From Clostridium sp. MSJ-8 (GTDB lineage Bacteria > Bacillota > Clostridia > Clostridiales > Clostridiaceae): a stretch of DNA of 64,000 bases. Positions 9,939 through 19,251 of the stretch are shown here, piece by piece. How positions within the stretch are numbered: the first letter of the stretch is position 1; each line of letters begins with the position of its first letter. Both the position numbers and the translations under genes were made by a program. A model generated the notes under the pieces. It saw only the letters and a list, made by a program, of their open reading frames with translations. It searched no databases and was not told where the DNA came from. The stretch spans positions 1 to 64,000 of the forward strand of contig NZ_JAHLQH010000028.1 of NCBI RefSeq assembly GCF_018918325.1. The letters are read 5' to 3'.

Positions 9939-11135
9939 TTATACATGAGGTGTAAACTCACCTTGTACTTTTCCATCTTTTAATGTTATAGTTATTTGCT
10001 TTGTATCTTTAAGTCTATCTTTTGTAGATATAACTCCTTCATTATCTTCTATTATAGCATATCCCTTTTGTAATAGATTAATAGGATTGTGTGCAACTAA
10101 TAAACTATTCATACCTATTAATTGCTGTTTCTCTATGTCTATTTTTTTCTGCATAGATAATTGTAATCTCTTATATAATTCTTCAACCTCTCTATAAGAA
10201 TTAACTACTTTAGTTATAGGTGAATTCAAGTTCAGTATTCTCATACAAGACTCAATTTTTTCCTTCTCAGAAGAAATTATATTTTCTATTATTTTATCTA
10301 ATGATTTATTACAGTTATCAATATAATTACGTATATCACTTTCTAAAGGCACTGCAAACTCTGCTGCTTGAGATGGTGTAGCGGCTCTAATATCACTAAC
10401 AAAATCAGCTATTGTATAATCTACCTCATGTCCTACTGCAGATATTATAGGTAACTTAGAATTGTATATAGCGATTGCTAATTCTTCTTCATTAAAGTTC
10501 CATAATTCTTCTATAGAACCACCACCTCGACCAATAATAATAAGGTCTACTGATTCTTTTTCATTAAAATATTCTATACCTTGTATTATTTCTTTATATG
10601 CGCCTTCTCCTTGCACTTTCGCTGGATATAAAACAATATCTACTAGTGAGCTTCTTTTCCTTGTAACATTTATAATATCATGAAAAACTGCTCCAGTTGC
10701 AGAAGTAACTACTCCTATTCTCTGAGGTATTCCTTGTATATTCTTTTTATGATCATCATCAAAATATCCTTGTTTATATAATTTATCCTTTAGTTTTTCA
10801 TATTCAATATATAACTTACCAAGGCCTTCTTCTTCTATTTCATCACAATATAGTTGCACAGCACCACTTTGCGGATACATAGATATTCTTCCCTTAATGA
10901 TAACACTCATACCTTCTTTTAACTTCATCTTAAGATTCATAGCATTGCTCTTAAACATAACACAACTTAATTTACCACTAGAATCTTTTATAGAAAAATA
11001 TATGTGTCCACTATAATGATAAGTTAAATTAGAAATCTCTCCTTTTACAGAGAGATTGTTAAGGATAAAATCATTATCTAATATTCTTTTTAAGTAAGTA
11101 TTAACTTCTGTTACTGTTAAAACTTTAATTTCCAT
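9939..11135 (-). CDS. xseA: Exodeoxyribonuclease VII large subunit
   Basis: The catalytic subunit of exonuclease VII, 398 residues. An OB-fold (about 15-100, with [17 protein letters not shown]) is followed by the catalytic domain with [17 protein letters not shown] and [19 protein letters not shown], then a helical C-terminal region. The start overlaps the end of folD by 11 bases. The only purine-rich site is a GAGG about 12 bases upstream, so translation may depend on coupling to folD. It forms an operon with nusB, folD, xseB and ispA. Confidence 0.96.
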   Translation of the reverse strand: MEIKVLTVTEVNTYLKRILDNDFILNNLSVKGEISNLTYHYSGHIYFSIKDSSGKLSCVMFKSNAMNLKMKLKEGMSVIIKGRISMYPQSGAVQLYCDEIEEEGLGKLYIEYEKLKDKLYKQGYFDDDHKKNIQGIPQRIGVVTSATGAVFHDIINVTRKRSSLVDIVLYPAKVQGEGAYKEIIQGIEYFNEKESVDLIIIGRGGGSIEELWNFNEEELAIAIYNSKLPIISAVGHEVDYTIADFVSDIRAATPSQAAEFAVPLESDIRNYIDNCNKSLDKIIENIISSEKEKIESCMRILNLNSPITKVVNSYREVEELYKRLQLSMQKKIDIEKQQLIGMNSLLVAHNPINLLQKGYAIIEDNEGVISTKDRLKDTKQITITLKDGKVQGEFTPHV

Positions 11136-11973
11136 ACTTAGTCATTGCCTCACATGCATTTTTTATAAGTAATGTAGTTGTAAGTGCCCCTACTCCTCCT
11201 GGTACTGGTGTAACATAGCTTGCTTTATCTATTACTTTATCAAAGTCAACATCTCCTGTTATCTTTCCTTCAAAAGAAGATGTTCCAACATCTATAACTA
11301 CTGCACCTTCCTTAACATAAGAAGCATCTAAAAATTTAGGTTTACCTATGGCAACTACTAATATATCTGCTTTACTACAAACTTCTTGTAAATTCTTAGT
11401 TCTAGAATGACAAATAGTTACTGTACAATTTTCTCTAAGTAAAAGCTGAGCAACTGGTTTACCAACTATATTACTTCTGCCTAAAACCACTGCATTCTTA
11501 CCGCACAAATCAATATTTAAACTTTTAAGTAGAGTAATAACAGAATGTGGTGTACATGGTATAAATCCATCTTCTCCTAAATATAACTTTCCAACAGATA
11601 TACTATTAAGACAATCTATATCCTTCTTAGGTGATATTCTATTAACTATTGTTTTTTCATCTATATGTTTAGGTAATGGTACTTGTAACATTATTCCATG
11701 AACATCATCATTATTATTAAGTTCATCTATTAAATTTAATAATTCCTCTTCAGTAGTTGATTCCTTAAGTATTATCTTCTTAAATAACAAACCTAAACTT
11801 GTAGCTACTTTTTCTTGACTGTTAAGATAATATATAGATCCTCCATCTTCACCTACTAATATAGATGCTATCTGAGGTCTTTTACCAGTTTTATTATAAT
11901 TATCTTCTACAAAGGCTTTTATCTCTTCTTTTGTTTTTAATGCTATTTCTTTACCATTAATTATTTTCCCCAT
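11125..11973 (-). CDS. folD: FolD, methylene-THF dehydrogenase; cyclohydrolase Lys replaced by Gln
   Basis: FolD normally interconverts methylene-, methenyl- and formyl-tetrahydrofolate. This 282-residue protein has the family motifs [21 protein letters not shown] and [14 protein letters not shown]. Aligned without gaps from LVG to the E. coli protein, the catalytic Lys of the YVASK segment falls on Gln53 (Y49-L-N-S-Q53-E-K); the codon is CAA. The usual DVDG is DIDC here. The dehydrogenase should survive, but cyclohydrolase activity may be weak or absent; an FchA-like gene at 55395-56027 could supply it. A strong AGGAGG site precedes the ATG. Confidence 0.95.
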   Translation of the reverse strand: MGKIINGKEIALKTKEEIKAFVEDNYNKTGKRPQIASILVGEDGGSIYYLNSQEKVATSLGLLFKKIILKESTTEEELLNLIDELNNNDDVHGIMLQVPLPKHIDEKTIVNRISPKKDIDCLNSISVGKLYLGEDGFIPCTPHSVITLLKSLNIDLCGKNAVVLGRSNIVGKPVAQLLLRENCTVTICHSRTKNLQEVCSKADILVVAIGKPKFLDASYVKEGAVVIDVGTSSFEGKITGDVDFDKVIDKASYVTPVPGGVGALTTTLLIKNACEAMTKYGN

Positions 11974-11984
11974 AAGTGCACCTC

Positions 11985-12389
11985 CTATTTTTGTTTTAGT
12001 ATTTTATCTAAAACTCCATTTATAAATGATACTGATTTTTCATCTGAATATATTTTACAAATTTCTAAAGCTTCATTTAAAGCAACCTTTGCAGGAACAT
12101 CATCTAAATTTTTTGCTTCAAATATTGCTAATCTTAATATGCATAAATTTACTTTAGATATTCTCTCTATCTTCCATTTTATAAGATTTGCACTTATTAA
12201 TTCATCTATACTAGTTTTATTTGCATATACTCCTTCTAGTATATCTTGTATATATTTAATGTCTAGAATTTCTTTATTTCCTTCATAATTATCTAAATAA
12301 TTTTCTAAAGCTTCTTGTGGATTATCTTTAGTTAACTCCATTGAAAATAAGATTTCCATTGCTTTTTGTCTTGATTCTTTTCTACTCAC
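11985..12389 (-). CDS. nusB: Transcription antitermination factor NusB
   Basis: NusB binds boxA RNA with NusE (S10) during rRNA antitermination. The 134-residue all-helical protein begins [18 protein letters not shown] and has the conserved end [20 protein letters not shown] followed by FINGVLDKI. The start is GTG, 8 bases after a GGAGGAAG site. It heads the nusB-folD-xseA-xseB-ispA-dxs group. A TATAAT sits about 50 bases upstream, but its -35 spacing is poor. Confidence 0.95.
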   Translation of the reverse strand: MSRKESRQKAMEILFSMELTKDNPQEALENYLDNYEGNKEILDIKYIQDILEGVYANKTSIDELISANLIKWKIERISKVNLCILRLAIFEAKNLDDVPAKVALNEALEICKIYSDEKSVSFINGVLDKILKQK

Positions 12390-12524
12390 TGTACTTCCTC
12401 CAAAATTTTCTCCAAAATTATCATATTATAATTATACACTATTTCATTAAATAATAATCAACTTTATTAATTTTAACACATGAAGAAACACTATTCTAGT
12501 AATTTATATAATTTCCTAAAGAGT

Positions 12525-12561
12525 AAAAAAAAATGTACCCAAGTCGAAACCTAGGCACATT
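12525..12561 (-). terminator. Rho-independent terminator of the hydrogenase-like sensor gene
   Basis: On the minus strand AATGTGCCTAGG (12550-12561) pairs fully, with G-U pairs, with CTTGGGTACATT (12532-12543) across a six-base loop, followed by eight U residues. It ends the sensor transcript ahead of nusB. Confidence 0.85.
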
Positions 12562-12566
12562 ATACT

Positions 12567-14456
12567 TTAATCTCTATTGGCTAATTTTGACAAAACCAAA
12601 TTTATTTCAGATTGTTTCTCCGTTGTCATTTTCATAATATCGTTCATATCACTTATTGTTTGTTGAATTTTTTTATTTTTTATTTCTAGCACTTTTGATA
12701 CTTCTGATATATAGCCAATTTTATTTAATAATTCTTTTTGATCTTTTATATTTGTTGTAGCAACTTCATTACTTTTTTCAGATAATTTATTAACTTCTCC
12801 AGCAACAATAGAAAATCCTCTTCCATGCTCTCCTGCACTAGCTGCCTCAATTGATGCATTTAAAGATAGAAGATTAGTTTGATTAGATATAGCAACTATT
12901 TCTTCTCCTGACACCATAAATTTCTCCACTCTCTTTTTCATATCTCCAACTTTAACATTTAAATCATCAGCTATCTCTAACATGTTATTAACATCTTCTG
13001 TTATACTTGACATACCATTAACATTATCTTTCATTCCAATTGTAACTTCATTTAATGCTTTAGTTATTTCTGCAATACTATCTACTAAAACCTTGCTAGA
13101 CTTCTCTTTTTCATCATTTAATACATTTATTTTATTTAAAGTTTCTTCTACTTCTTTATTTTTATTTTGTAATTCATTCAACTTGTTTTTTACTACAGCC
13201 TTATTATAATCTATACAATTTTCTTTTACGTTAACACCATTATATATAGCTTCTACCATATCATTACAACTTTTATATCCACATGCATAACAATTTATAT
13301 TTCTACTTTTAGCAGTCTTTTTAAGCATATCTATATATATTTTTTCTTCTTCATCTTTAGATGGAAATTTAATTTTCTTTGTAGATTTATCTTTATAAAT
13401 CCTTTTAAAATCTTCTAACTTAAGCTTTTTATCCAATTTATTCATTGTCTTTACAATAATTTTTTTATTTTTTTTGCTCTTTTCAGAATTAAGTTTTAAA
13501 TCTATATCATCTATATCAATGCTTTTCTTATCAACTCCTGTTCCAATATTGCATCCATGATCGCAGTTTAATGCATCAATCAAAGTTGGAACTTTCTTTT
13601 GTGTATTAATTCTTCTTTTAAATTCATCAAAATATTTATATACTAAGTCATGCCCTTCTACTTGCCTTATCCATACATTTTCATCTAATAATTGAACATT
13701 TTCTCTAAGTCCACCTGGTCTAGGAAATAAGAACCCAAAAGCACTATTATCTTCAAAGTCTACTTCATTATAAGAATTAATATCTATGTTGTGTTCTTTC
13801 ATATATTCCATTAATTTTTCTAAAGTAATATTATAGCTTATCATATTTCCGGTATCTTTAAACTCATCTTTTTTTGCAATACATGGAGATAAAAAAGCTA
13901 ACTCTTCCTTTACTTTAGCATATTTTTTATAAAATATTGCTGAACACATTACTGGGCTTTGTATAGGAATTAAATTATCAATTAATTCAGGTCTACACTT
14001 CTCTATATAATTTACAACAGCTGGACACGGTTGAGATATATAGGATTTACCAGTATTATCCTTCATATATTTCATATAAGCCCAAACTGTAATATCTGCG
14101 CCAAAAGATACATCATAAAATTTTTGTACTCCTAAGCTTTTAAAAAAGCCAAATAAATTTTTATAATTACCAAAATGCACCTTTATTGCTGGTGCAACTA
14201 ACATGGATATATTTTTATTTTGTTTTAAATCTTCTATAAAAACTTCAATATCGTCAGTGTAATTACGTGCGTCATGACCGCATTCTTCTATACACTTTCC
14301 ACAATGAATACATAATTCTTGATTAATTGTAACTTTTGTCTCTCCTTGCTCATTTATGTAAACCTTATTAGCTCCTAAAACAGGACATGCCCTAACACAA
14401 TGATTGCATCCTGAACACTTTTCTTCATCAACTTTTATTACTTGCATATCAACCAT
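12567..14456 (-). CDS. Soluble chemotaxis-type sensor with [FeFe]-hydrogenase-like module
   Basis: A 629-residue fusion without any membrane segment. Two 4Fe-4S motifs come first (C14, C17, C20, C24 and C49, C52, C55, C59). A hydrogenase-like domain follows (about 80-310), with all four expected H-cluster ligands: C144 in QPCPAV, C192 in SPCIAKK, and C298 and C302 in NCDHGCNIG. The neighbouring proton-relay cysteine of true hydrogenases is Pro143. A third Cys set (C389, C392, C397, C414) resembles a 4Fe-4S domain, then coiled coil and an MCP signalling tip with [20 protein letters not shown]. It probably reports redox state or H2 to chemotaxis or a related pathway rather than catalysing turnover. 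It is monocistronic, with its own terminator. Confidence 0.88.
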   Translation of the reverse strand: MVDMQVIKVDEEKCSGCNHCVRACPVLGANKVYINEQGETKVTINQELCIHCGKCIEECGHDARNYTDDIEVFIEDLKQNKNISMLVAPAIKVHFGNYKNLFGFFKSLGVQKFYDVSFGADITVWAYMKYMKDNTGKSYISQPCPAVVNYIEKCRPELIDNLIPIQSPVMCSAIFYKKYAKVKEELAFLSPCIAKKDEFKDTGNMISYNITLEKLMEYMKEHNIDINSYNEVDFEDNSAFGFLFPRPGGLRENVQLLDENVWIRQVEGHDLVYKYFDEFKRRINTQKKVPTLIDALNCDHGCNIGTGVDKKSIDIDDIDLKLNSEKSKKNKKIIVKTMNKLDKKLKLEDFKRIYKDKSTKKIKFPSKDEEEKIYIDMLKKTAKSRNINCYACGYKSCNDMVEAIYNGVNVKENCIDYNKAVVKNKLNELQNKNKEVEETLNKINVLNDEKEKSSKVLVDSIAEITKALNEVTIGMKDNVNGMSSITEDVNNMLEIADDLNVKVGDMKKRVEKFMVSGEEIVAISNQTNLLSLNASIEAASAGEHGRGFSIVAGEVNKLSEKSNEVATTNIKDQKELLNKIGYISEVSKVLEIKNKKIQQTISDMNDIMKMTTEKQSEINLVLSKLANRD

Positions 14457-14522
14457 ATAAACTCACCTTTTCTAAATAACTTCACCTTTTAACCATATAT
14501 ACTTATTAAGTACACTTCTTAA

Positions 14523-14550
14523 ATATCGTCTTATCATTTTACTTTCTTTA
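14523..14550 (-). promoter_or_regulatory. Possible SigD (motility sigma) promoter of the sensor gene
   Basis: On the minus strand TAAA (14547-14550) is followed after 16 bases by GACGATAT (14523-14530), which matches six of eight positions of the GCCGATAA -10 of flagellar sigma promoters. The usual spacer is 15. A motility sigma would fit a chemoreceptor-like gene, but the match is imperfect. Confidence 0.35.
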
Positions 14551-14623
14551 TATTTTTTTCTAAATTTTGTATGGTGATAGAAACAAAAAGGCCTTTATCG
14601 TATTTTAATGAAAATTTAAAATT

Positions 14624-14663
14624 AAAAGCACTCTTTTACTACTAATAATAAAAGAGTGCTTTT
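14624..14663 (-). terminator. Strong terminator downstream of the Asp23 gene
   Basis: A perfect 15-base-pair inverted repeat, AAAAGCACTCTTTTA (14624-14638) with its complement at 14649-14663 around a 10-base loop. The A/T ends make it usable in both directions; it lies 16 bases past the Asp23 stop codon. Confidence 0.88.
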
Positions 14664-14678
14664 CTAAAGGATTATTAA

Positions 14679-15080
14679 TTATACTTCTACTTTTTCTTGT
14701 TCTTTCTTTTGTAAATATATGTCTTGAACTAATACATTCACCGAATCAACTACTAACCCAGTCATAGCTTCTACTGTTTTCTTAACATTATCTTGAACTT
14801 GTGCTACAACATCCATTATCTTTATTCCATATTCTACTGACAATGTAATATCTATAAAAGCTCTTTCTCCCTCTAGTGAAACCTTAACTGCTTTACCTGA
14901 AGTTTTCTTGCCTTTTATTATCTTAGATATATTATTAGATACTCCTCCTTGGAATCCTATAACTCCTGGTATTTCTTCTGCTGCAATACTTGCTATAACG
15001 CTTACAACTTCATCTGATATCTTAACTACTCCAATATTTTCTTCAACATTATTCATATCCATATGTTCACTCGTTACCAT
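14679..15080 (-). CDS. Asp23/Gls24 family envelope stress protein
   Basis: A 133-residue member of the Asp23 (YqhY/AmaP-associated) family, whose members associate with the membrane or regulate envelope and lipid metabolism in Firmicutes. Visible family features are GVVKISDEVVSVIASIAAEE, IPGVIGFQGG and EYGIKIMDVVAQVQDNVK. It sits between spoIIIAH and the nusB group, its usual place in clostridia. The only good ribosome site (GGAAGGAG) is about 20 bases before the ATG at 15080, which is too far, and no closer in-frame start exists; an ATG six codons later is another option, so the start is uncertain. Confidence 0.9.
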   Translation of the reverse strand: MVTSEHMDMNNVEENIGVVKISDEVVSVIASIAAEEIPGVIGFQGGVSNNISKIIKGKKTSGKAVKVSLEGERAFIDITLSVEYGIKIMDVVAQVQDNVKKTVEAMTGLVVDSVNVLVQDIYLQKKEQEKVEV

Positions 15081-15199
15081 AAAAAAATATAAGTAACAAT
15101 TCTCCTTCCTTTTTTAATTATCTTATAAATAATTCATGGAAAATATTAAACTCCATCATTTAATTAATTATATCAAAAGGATTTTTATATTACAATGTA

Positions 15200-15739
15200 T
15201 TATTTAATATACTGTATAGTTACATCTTTAATTCCTGAAGAGTTTTCTACTATTTCTTGTATAATTGCACTTTCAGTTTCATCAATATTTTCAGCCTTTA
15301 TTGTTATATCAACCTTCTTATCATCTTGTGAAATCATACATATAGAATATTCATATCCCTTATTCTTAAGTGCTGATTCTATTGTTCGTTCTGTATCAAC
15401 TCTTAATGTTAACTTCTGAAGCTCAGCAGCAGCTGCTGCTTTAGAAGTTTCATCAATATTAGGATTATCTAATTGATTATTTATTTCTTGAGTTGTTTGA
15501 GCTATTCTCTCATCTCTTTCACTTATAGCTTCATATATAAAATCAGATGCTGCTATAGTTTCTGTATCACCTTTTTCTTCTTCCTTATCTTTATTGCCTT
15601 GTAGATCTTGTTCAGATAAAACTGATGCTAAATCTTCATCAGCATTAAGTCCTGACTTGTTTAATTTACCGGCTAATAGAGCTGTACACACTATAAGAGC
15701 TAATAATGTAAAAATTATACCTATTTGCTTTTTTGTCAT
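15200..15739 (-). CDS. spoIIIAH: Stage III sporulation protein AH
   Basis: The mother-cell half of the SpoIIIAH-SpoIIQ channel across the intermembrane space. The 179-residue protein has one N-terminal membrane segment (7-24), a charged linker, and a C-terminal domain (about 80-179) of the YscJ/FliF ring-building type, with DERIAQTTQEINNQLDNPNI and a run of alanines at SKAAAAAELQKL. It follows spoIIIAG by 40 bases and has a GGAGGTC ribosome site. It is the last gene of the spoIIIA operon; no obvious terminator is seen before the Asp23 gene. Confidence 0.96.
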   Translation of the reverse strand: MTKKQIGIIFTLLALIVCTALLAGKLNKSGLNADEDLASVLSEQDLQGNKDKEEEKGDTETIAASDFIYEAISERDERIAQTTQEINNQLDNPNIDETSKAAAAAELQKLTLRVDTERTIESALKNKGYEYSICMISQDDKKVDITIKAENIDETESAIIQEIVENSSGIKDVTIQYIK

Positions 15740-15779
15740 TTATATGACCTCCATTACATTTCTAATTTATTTTATGCTT

Positions 15780-16346
15780 CTATTTCATTGGATATACATT
15801 AACCTTATTTATAGGCAAATTATAAATATTACATATTATTTTTTCTATATCTTGTTTTATTTTTTTATCTGAAGCTCCTTCTGCAACTACTGCTATACCT
15901 ATAATATTAGGTTTGTTTGTCTTTAATATATATGGCTCATCATCTGATTTAACTATGCTTGTACTTTCATTTGTTTGTTCATTCACTCTAGTTCCTCCAC
16001 CATTATCCTCTTCTTCAGTAGTTGATGTTTGAGTTGTACTCTCATAAGCTGGTACCTTTACTTCATCACTTTCAAAATTTATCTTTACAGCAACTTTCCC
16101 TACGCCTTCCATTTTCTCTAATATACTAACTAATTCTTTTGTTTCCCTTTCCTCATAGTCTGATAAATTATTAGTAACTTCTTCGGCATTATTAAATATC
16201 TTTTTCTCCTTATCATTATTTTCAGGTTTTAATACACTAACTACAATCAAGAAAAACACTATTACTAAAAGTACTATAAGTACTTTGTTTATTTTTTTAT
16301 CAGATAATAATTTTAATAGCTCTTTTTTTATTTTATCCTTGTCCAT
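15780..16346 (-). CDS. spoIIIAG: Stage III sporulation protein AG
   Basis: In Bacillus, SpoIIIAG forms a large ring in the channel between mother cell and forespore. The 188-residue protein has a membrane segment at about 18-37, a Ser/Thr/Glu-rich linker (about 90-125) and a C-terminal KIKQDIEKIICNIYNLPINK segment of the ring-building type. It lies between spoIIIAF and spoIIIAH and has an AGGAGGATTG ribosome site. Confidence 0.95.
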   Translation of the reverse strand: MDKDKIKKELLKLLSDKKINKVLIVLLVIVFFLIVVSVLKPENNDKEKKIFNNAEEVTNNLSDYEERETKELVSILEKMEGVGKVAVKINFESDEVKVPAYESTTQTSTTEEEDNGGGTRVNEQTNESTSIVKSDDEPYILKTNKPNIIGIAVVAEGASDKKIKQDIEKIICNIYNLPINKVNVYPMK

Positions 16347-16359
16347 ATTTACAATCCTC

Positions 16360-16914
16360 CTAAGAATAAATTGCTATTATTTTATCTTTATTTATTTCTA
16401 ATTCTTCTGCTAGATAATTTTTAATTTCACTTTGAAATTCGTCATCTTCTACATTATCTTCAAAATCTACCTTTTGAATCTTTTTCACATTATTATTAAA
16501 AATATATATATTAATTCTATTTATAGAAATAGTCATTTCATTTAAATCTACATCTCCATCTACCTTACAATCAAAATCATTATCTTTATATTTTTCTTTT
16601 AATAAATCTATCAAATTATTGTTTAAGTTATTTAAAATTGTTTTTCTTCTAACTTCTGATTCGTTTGTTTGGTTCATAACACTTCCACCTTCATCAAATA
16701 ATTCAGCCTTATATGCTTCTATGCTTTTAGCTATAATTTTTTCTCCCCCAGTTAGAAAAGTAACTATTGGTGATAATATAGAAGATATTAAAATCAATCC
16801 TAAAACCAACTTAATGTACTTCTTCATGCTACCTTCAGGTGAAACCAGCATTATAGAAGTTATAAATACTAGTGTAGCTACTAACGTAATAATATATTTA
16901 TTAATTGACTCCAT
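16360..16914 (-). CDS. spoIIIAF: Stage III sporulation protein AF
   Basis: A 184-residue membrane protein with two N-terminal membrane segments (about 8-26 and 33-52) and a soluble C-terminal domain ending EINKDKIIAIYS, as in the SpoIIIAF family, which has a ring-building-type fold. It is part of the channel complex in the mother-cell membrane. It sits 10 bases after spoIIIAE. Sequence conservation in this family is low, so the call rests mostly on topology and operon position. Confidence 0.93.
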   Translation of the reverse strand: MESINKYIITLVATLVFITSIMLVSPEGSMKKYIKLVLGLILISSILSPIVTFLTGGEKIIAKSIEAYKAELFDEGGSVMNQTNESEVRRKTILNNLNNNLIDLLKEKYKDNDFDCKVDGDVDLNEMTISINRINIYIFNNNVKKIQKVDFEDNVEDDEFQSEIKNYLAEELEINKDKIIAIYS

Positions 16915-16924
16915 ATCTATTCTC

Positions 16925-18121
16925 CTATATACCTACTATATACTTTCCTGCTGATGCCATAATAGCTAACAATATAAAAAACATTAAACTAACACTCATT
17001 ATGCAAGAAAGAATTATTGTCATTGCTTCCCCTGATGCTTGTATAGAACTAGTTATTCTCTTATCACTAACAGGCTCTAATATTGCTGAACTTAATTTGT
17101 ATATAAATGATGTTAAAACTATCTTTATAAGTGGATATACTATCATTATAATTATTACAATAAGCCCTATAGAACTTATTGCATTTTTTATTATTAATGA
17201 ATATGCAGCTACCGAAGCTATTGCATCCGAAAATGATTTACCAACTATAGGAATAAAATTATCAATAGCAAATTTAGTAGTTTTTAACGTTACTGCATCA
17301 ATTGTACTTCCTGTAATTCCTCTTATTGTTAATATCCCTATGAATATAGTTAAAATTATCCCTTGCATCCACATAGTACCTTGTTTAACTAGTTTACATA
17401 ATCCATCTATCTTGTGTTCATTTGATAAATTATTGGCAAATTGCATAGCAAAAAAAATAAGGACTAAAGGAATTATTATGCTCTTATATATCTTAGGTAC
17501 AATCATAACAACCGCTAACAATATAGGATCTATAGTAGTTGCTTCTACAACTCCTCCAGATAACGTTATCATAGATACCAATATAGGTAATATTGCAGCC
17601 ATAAAATCAGATATATTAGTTATTACTTCTTTTGCAATTGATATGGATATAAGAAAACTTTTTGATAATATCATTATAAGTATGATATAACAAGAGTAAA
17701 AAGCTACGTCTGAAATTCCTTTAGAATTAAACGAATCATGCAAGCTTTTTATTAATGTGCCCATAATACCTATAGTAACTATTATCACTGCTAATTTAAG
17801 TACACTTTTTACTTCTTTAAACACTAGGCTAATTATAGCATCAAACATTTTATCAAAAGATATATTACCTTTTCCATCCTTTATGTATGATTCTACATAC
17901 TCTTTAGGATTTAATTCATTCATAAGTTCAACATCTAATTTAAGTCCATCTATATAATTATATAAACCCTCCATAGATTCTTTGTTATCTTCTAATATCT
18001 CCTGCAATTCTGATATTTTATTTTGTTCATCTTCTGTTTCATCAGCAATAGTTTTAATACCACTTGTAAATGTTACAATCATTACAATAAAAATAATTAT
18101 TTTGAATATTATTTTTTTCAT
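16925..18121 (-). CDS. spoIIIAE: Stage III sporulation protein AE
   Basis: The largest membrane protein of the SpoIIIA complex: 398 residues with a cleavable-looking N-terminal signal (5-24), a soluble segment (about 25-90) and about eight membrane segments. Typical stretches are MMVIGTL-like glycine-rich helices and PLVLIFFAMQFANNLSNEH. SpoIIIAE has a role in membrane insertion or channel formation in Bacillus; the exact role is not settled. An AGGAGAATGAT site precedes the ATG. A 261-codon open frame on the opposite strand is considered a shadow. Confidence 0.95.
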   Translation of the reverse strand: MKKIIFKIIIFIVMIVTFTSGIKTIADETEDEQNKISELQEILEDNKESMEGLYNYIDGLKLDVELMNELNPKEYVESYIKDGKGNISFDKMFDAIISLVFKEVKSVLKLAVIIVTIGIMGTLIKSLHDSFNSKGISDVAFYSCYIILIMILSKSFLISISIAKEVITNISDFMAAILPILVSMITLSGGVVEATTIDPILLAVVMIVPKIYKSIIIPLVLIFFAMQFANNLSNEHKIDGLCKLVKQGTMWMQGIILTIFIGILTIRGITGSTIDAVTLKTTKFAIDNFIPIVGKSFSDAIASVAAYSLIIKNAISSIGLIVIIIMIVYPLIKIVLTSFIYKLSSAILEPVSDKRITSSIQASGEAMTIILSCIMSVSLMFFILLAIMASAGKYIVGI

Positions 18122-18130
18122 ATCATTCTC

Positions 18131-18511
18131 CTACAGAATTTGAATAATAGTATCTAAAACTGCCCTCAATATAGGTAATGATAAAATTAATATAAATATT
18201 TTGCCAACTAATTCTACTTTAGATGCTAATGAACCAGCCCCTGCATCTTTACATATCTCACTACAAAAAGATGATATATAAGCTATCCCCAATATCTTTA
18301 TTACAAGCTCTAAATAAACAATATTTATCCCAGCTGTTTCTGACAATTCTTGAAGAAAACTAATAATACCTTTAAGTTCAGAAAATGCAAAAATAAATAT
18401 ACTTATCCCTGATACTAACAGAATAAGAACAACCAAATCTGACCTTTTGTCTTTAAATAGCAAAACCATAAATAGACTTATCAAAGCAAATGCTATTATC
18501 TTTAAAAACAT
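18131..18511 (-). CDS. spoIIIAD: Stage III sporulation protein AD
   Basis: A 126-residue membrane protein with four hydrophobic segments, including the family stretch VIKILGIAYISSFCSEICKD followed by AGAGSLASKVELVGK. It is paralogous to SpoIIIAC, with which it shares the second-half pattern. It lies 10 bases after spoIIIAC in the operon. Confidence 0.95.
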   Translation of the reverse strand: MFLKIIAFALISLFMVLLFKDKRSDLVVLILLVSGISIFIFAFSELKGIISFLQELSETAGINIVYLELVIKILGIAYISSFCSEICKDAGAGSLASKVELVGKIFILILSLPILRAVLDTIIQIL

Positions 18512-18521
18512 TTTCCTTCAC

Positions 18522-18719
18522 CTAAAACATAAATAATGTTTTCACTGTATTAAACAAATCACTAATAAGTGAAATAATCATAATAAGTATAATAACAATA
18601 CCTGCAATATTAGTTATTGCTGCTATTTCACTCTTACCACTACTAGTTAATACCTTATCTAAAATCACAAGTACAATGCCTGCTCCACCTATCTTAAATA
18701 ATATGCTTATGTCTAACAC
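18522..18719 (-). CDS. spoIIIAC: Stage III sporulation protein AC
   Basis: A 65-residue protein with two membrane helices and the pattern IFKIGGAGIVLVILDKVLTS followed by GKSEIA, characteristic of SpoIIIAC. The start is GTG (18717-18719) after a GGGGGAGAG ribosome site; the overlapping ATG is in a frame that stops at once. It follows spoIIIAB by 13 bases. Confidence 0.95.
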   Translation of the reverse strand: MLDISILFKIGGAGIVLVILDKVLTSSGKSEIAAITNIAGIVIILIMIISLISDLFNTVKTLFMF

Positions 18720-18732
18720 ATACTCTCCCCCT

Positions 18733-19251
18733 CTAAATTATTAAAATAGAAATCATAGCACCTATGCATAATCCTAAGTTTCTATATAGCTTTGTATTTT
18801 TCTTAGATAATTCTTCACTATCTACTATATTAATCTTAAGGTTCTCTAATGTTAGTTCAAACACCTTATTTATCCCATATGAGCTTGATTCTTGAATTCC
18901 TTTAAAAAAATCTCCTATAACTACCTCATCCTCTTCTGCTAAATAAAAGTCATTCTTATACTCTATATAAACTCTGTGAAATTCAGAAGCCAAACTATCT
19001 ATGTCATTGTTTTTAAGATTATTAGATAAACATAAGAATAACCTTCTTATTGTATCATTCATTTTCATTGCAACATTACTAAGTGCTATTGGTATAGGTG
19101 TATTATTATATATTATTTCACTTTGAAGATATAAAACAGCTTTATTCCATTCCTTTAGATCAATTGGTCTTTTTCTATATATTTCTCCATACAAATAACC
19201 TATTATAACAAAAACAAGAAATATACCAATACTTAAAATAACTTTAACCAT
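18733..19251 (-). CDS. spoIIIAB: Stage III sporulation protein AB
   Basis: A 172-residue protein with an N-terminal membrane segment (about 4-22), a helical soluble part and a C-terminal membrane segment, resembling a single-domain relative of secretion platform proteins (GspF type). Conserved features include KRPIDLKEWNKAVLYLQSEI and YNNTPIPIALSNVA. Its start overlaps the end of spoIIIAA by 19 bases. Confidence 0.95.
   Translation of the reverse strand: MVKVILSIGIFLVFVIIGYLYGEIYRKRPIDLKEWNKAVLYLQSEIIYNNTPIPIALSNVAMKMNDTIRRLFLCLSNNLKNNDIDSLASEFHRVYIEYKNDFYLAEEDEVVIGDFFKGIQESSSYGINKVFELTLENLKINIVDSEELSKKNTKLYRNLGLCIGAMISILII

Noticed and set aside
16905..17690. A 261-codon open frame on the plus strand opposite spoIIIAE
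   Set aside because: It mirrors the hydrophobic spoIIIAE codons, has no good ribosome site or family features, and lies fully within a well-conserved gene.
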